Assembly (NCBI GenBank): GCA_016187325.1 | Contig: JACPJY010000268.1 | Location: forward strand, 1 to 5,795 | Direction: 5' to 3' | DNA from: Rhodospirillales bacterium | GTDB lineage: Bacteria; Pseudomonadota; Alphaproteobacteria; Rhodospirillales; Casp-alpha2 | DNA: 5,795 nucleotides | Made by a program: the position numbers and the translations under genes | Notes under the pieces: model-generated | What the model was told of the DNA's origin: nothing | What the model saw: only the letters and a program-made list of their open reading frames with translations | The model's database searches: none | Part shown: piece by piece, positions 4,285 through 5,795 of the stretch | Numbering within the stretch: position 1 is the stretch's first letter | Layout of the letters: every line of letters starts with the position of its first letter

Positions 4285-5795
4285 CTAGGGCGTGCCGTTC
4301 GGCAGCGTTACGGTCACCGTCGTGCCCTTGCCGATCTTGCTCTTGATCTCCAGCGAACCGCCGTGAACGGCGATCAGGGACTTGGTGATCGTCAATCCGA
4401 GGCCCCAGCCCTCCCCGCTCAGATAGGGATCGTATTCGATCCGGCTCGATGGATCGGTGATTTCGCTGAGCCGCTTGGCCGGAATGCCTTTGCCGGTATC
4501 GGCGATCTTGAACACGGTTTTTCGCTTTGACGCCGCCGCCGACACGGTGACCTTGCCGCCCGCGGGCGTGAACTTCAGCGCATTGGAGAGCAGGTTGAGA
4601 AGAATCTTATTGACCGCCCGTCGGTCGGCGTAAAGGTGTGGCAGGTTCTTGGGCGCTTTCGTCACCAGGTCGATGCCTCGCGACCGTGCTTCCTCGGCGA
4701 CGATCCTCGCGCATTCCGCGATGGCTTCGCCGGCACGGAATTTCTCCTTGGTCAAGGACTGCTTGCCCGTTTCGATCGTCGACAGGTCGAGGATGTCGTT
4801 GACCAGCGCCAACAGATGTTCGGCGCTGGTGCGGATATTCTCGGCGTATTCCTCGTATTTCCTGTTGCCGAGCGGCCCGAGATACTGCTGTCTCATGAGT
4901 TCGCTGAAGCCGAGAATGGCGTTGAGCGGCGTCCTGAGATCGTGACTCATCAAGGCCATGAACTCGGACTTGGCCTGATTCGCCTGCTTGGCCTGCAATA
5001 GGGCGAGACGGCGTTCATCGTCGGCCTTTACCCTGTCGGTGATGTCGGTGCCGGTGCAACGGTAGCCGATGAATTTATTTCCGGCATCGAACATCGGTAT
5101 GCCGTTGATCGACAAGTACACCACATGGCCGTCCTGGTGGATGCGCGGGTGGACGAAATTGCGGAACGGCCGGTGCGCCGCGAGGTCGGCCAGGTGGCGC
5201 CGCCAATCCTCGTCGTCGACGCCCGGTATCCCGGTTTCCTGCCGCGTCTTGCCAAGCAGCTTGTCCGGGGAGATGCCGGCGATCTCGGTGAATCGATCCG
5301 AAAAGTAGGAAAAGCGCAAGTGCTCGTCCATTTCGAAAAAGTAGTCGGAGGAAGTGCTGGCGAAATCCCTGAAACGCGCCTCGCTCCTGCGCAGCTCCTG
5401 GGTGCGATCCGCGACACGGAGTTCCAATTTGTCGCGGGACCGGGAAAGTTCCCGCTCCACCCGCTGCCGTTCGACGATTTCTTCGCGCAAGCTCTTGGCG
5501 GCTGTCTTCAGTTCCATCTCGTTGACGATGAGATGGGCCAAATCCACGAGCACTTGCGCCTGTTCATCAGTGAATTCCCTGGCCACGTGGTCGATGGCGC
5601 AGAGCGTCCCCAGGTTGAAACCGTCCTTGGTGCGCAGCGGCGCGCCGGCGTAAAAGCGGATGTTCGGCTCCTTCGTCACCAGCGGATTTTCGTTGAATCG
5701 TGGGTCCTTGGTCGCGTCGTTGACGATCATCACGTCGTCTTGCGCGATGACGTGGGCGCAGAACGCCATATCGCGGGGCGTCTCCTTGACGTTGA
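4285..5795 (-). CDS. GAF-PAS sensor histidine kinase (N-terminus outside window)
   Basis: The frame runs off the right edge: upstream of the internal Met at 5769 it continues as NVKETPRD, a normal GAF sequence, so that Met is not the start. Numbering from it: GAF domain to about 85 (AFCAHVI 2-8, DPRF 22-25, RFYAGAPLRTKDGFNLGTLCAID 38-60); coiled coil about 85-130; PAS domain about 130-247 ending GTDITDR; HisKA with H-box SHDLRTPLNAI (275-285), phosphoacceptor His276; HATPase with N-box NLLSNALKF (392-400), G1 DTGKGIP (424-430) and G2 GEGWGLGL (452-459). The ATP lid reads ITDPSSRIEYDPYL, lacking the usual F-x-PF. No membrane segment or receiver domain is visible, so the visible part is cytoplasmic. 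The signal is unknown, and no response regulator is adjacent on the visible side. It is convergent with the rhomboid gene, with a 7-base gap. Confidence 0.95.
   Translation of the reverse strand, partial: NVKETPRDMAFCAHVIAQDDVMIVNDATKDPRFNENPLVTKEPNIRFYAGAPLRTKDGFNLGTLCAIDHVAREFTDEQAQVLVDLAHLIVNEMELKTAAKSLREEIVERQRVERELSRSRDKLELRVADRTQELRRSEARFRDFASTSSDYFFEMDEHLRFSYFSDRFTEIAGISPDKLLGKTRQETGIPGVDDEDWRRHLADLAAHRPFRNFVHPRIHQDGHVVYLSINGIPMFDAGNKFIGYRCTGTDITDRVKADDERRLALLQAKQANQAKSEFMALMSHDLRTPLNAILGFSELMRQQYLGPLGNRKYEEYAENIRTSAEHLLALVNDILDLSTIETGKQSLTKEKFRAGEAIAECARIVAEEARSRGIDLVTKAPKNLPHLYADRRAVNKILLNLLSNALKFTPAGGKVTVSAAASKRKTVFKIADTGKGIPAKRLSEITDPSSRIEYDPYLSGEGWGLGLTITKSLIAVHGGSLEIKSKIGKGTTVTVTLPNGTP

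Noticed and set aside
4258..4304. Terminator between the convergent rhomboid and kinase genes
   Set aside because: CCAGG/CCTGG (4258-4262 with 4267-4271) and TGCC/GGCA (4293-4296 with 4301-4304) can form short stems, but both overlap coding sequence and neither is followed by a T-run on either strand.
4636..5001. Plus-strand open frames inside the histidine kinase region
   Set aside because: They lie opposite the HisKA/HATPase coding sequence, whose motifs are all intact, and show no family resemblance.
5767..5769. ATG as the true kinase start
   Set aside because: The frame continues upstream to the window edge with GAF-like sequence (ETPRD before MAFCAHVI), so this Met is internal.

Overview
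The window looks like ordinary chromosome from a GC-rich alphaproteobacterium. The clues are a DUF1476 / F1-ATPase zeta-type inhibitor gene (a family characteristic of Alphaproteobacteria), the clustering of purB, DUF1476, purC, purS and purQ, alphaproteobacterial-style PurC, PurS and PurQ proteins, and heavy G/C use at third codon positions. I cannot place it below class; a Rhodospirillales-like lineage is only a guess.

Layout from left to right: the last 38 codons of purB (+); a 70-bp double-hairpin repeat; a DUF1476 gene (-); a divergent intergenic region with a good minus-strand promoter and three tandem 11-bp pyrimidine-rich repeats; an NRDE/TANGO2-family gene (+); a gap of about 105 bp with a palindrome and a probable promoter; purC, purS and purQ (+), with a second copy of the 70-bp double hairpin between purS and purQ; a rhomboid intramembrane protease gene (+) 28 bp after purQ; and, convergent with it, a GAF-PAS-HisKA-HATPase sensor kinase (-) whose N-terminus lies beyond the right edge.

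The purine genes form one pathway unit. PurS and PurQ are subunits of FGAM synthase, which also needs the small form of PurL. PurC makes SAICAR, and PurB then removes fumarate from it. purL does not follow purQ here, so it must be elsewhere if the pathway is complete. The rhomboid gene sits where purL might be expected and is probably read through from purQ. The DUF1476, NRDE and kinase genes have no evident biochemical link to purine synthesis.

I found no exotic multi-gene system, RNA gene, CRISPR array, phage or insertion sequence. The points worth a second look are small: two REPIN-like 70-bp elements of identical architecture with paired base changes, one inside the pur operon; an in-frame duplication of the purS ribosome-binding/start region; a GC-rich insertion in PurQ with the look of repeat-derived sequence; and an apparently SD-less, possibly leaderless NRDE gene.
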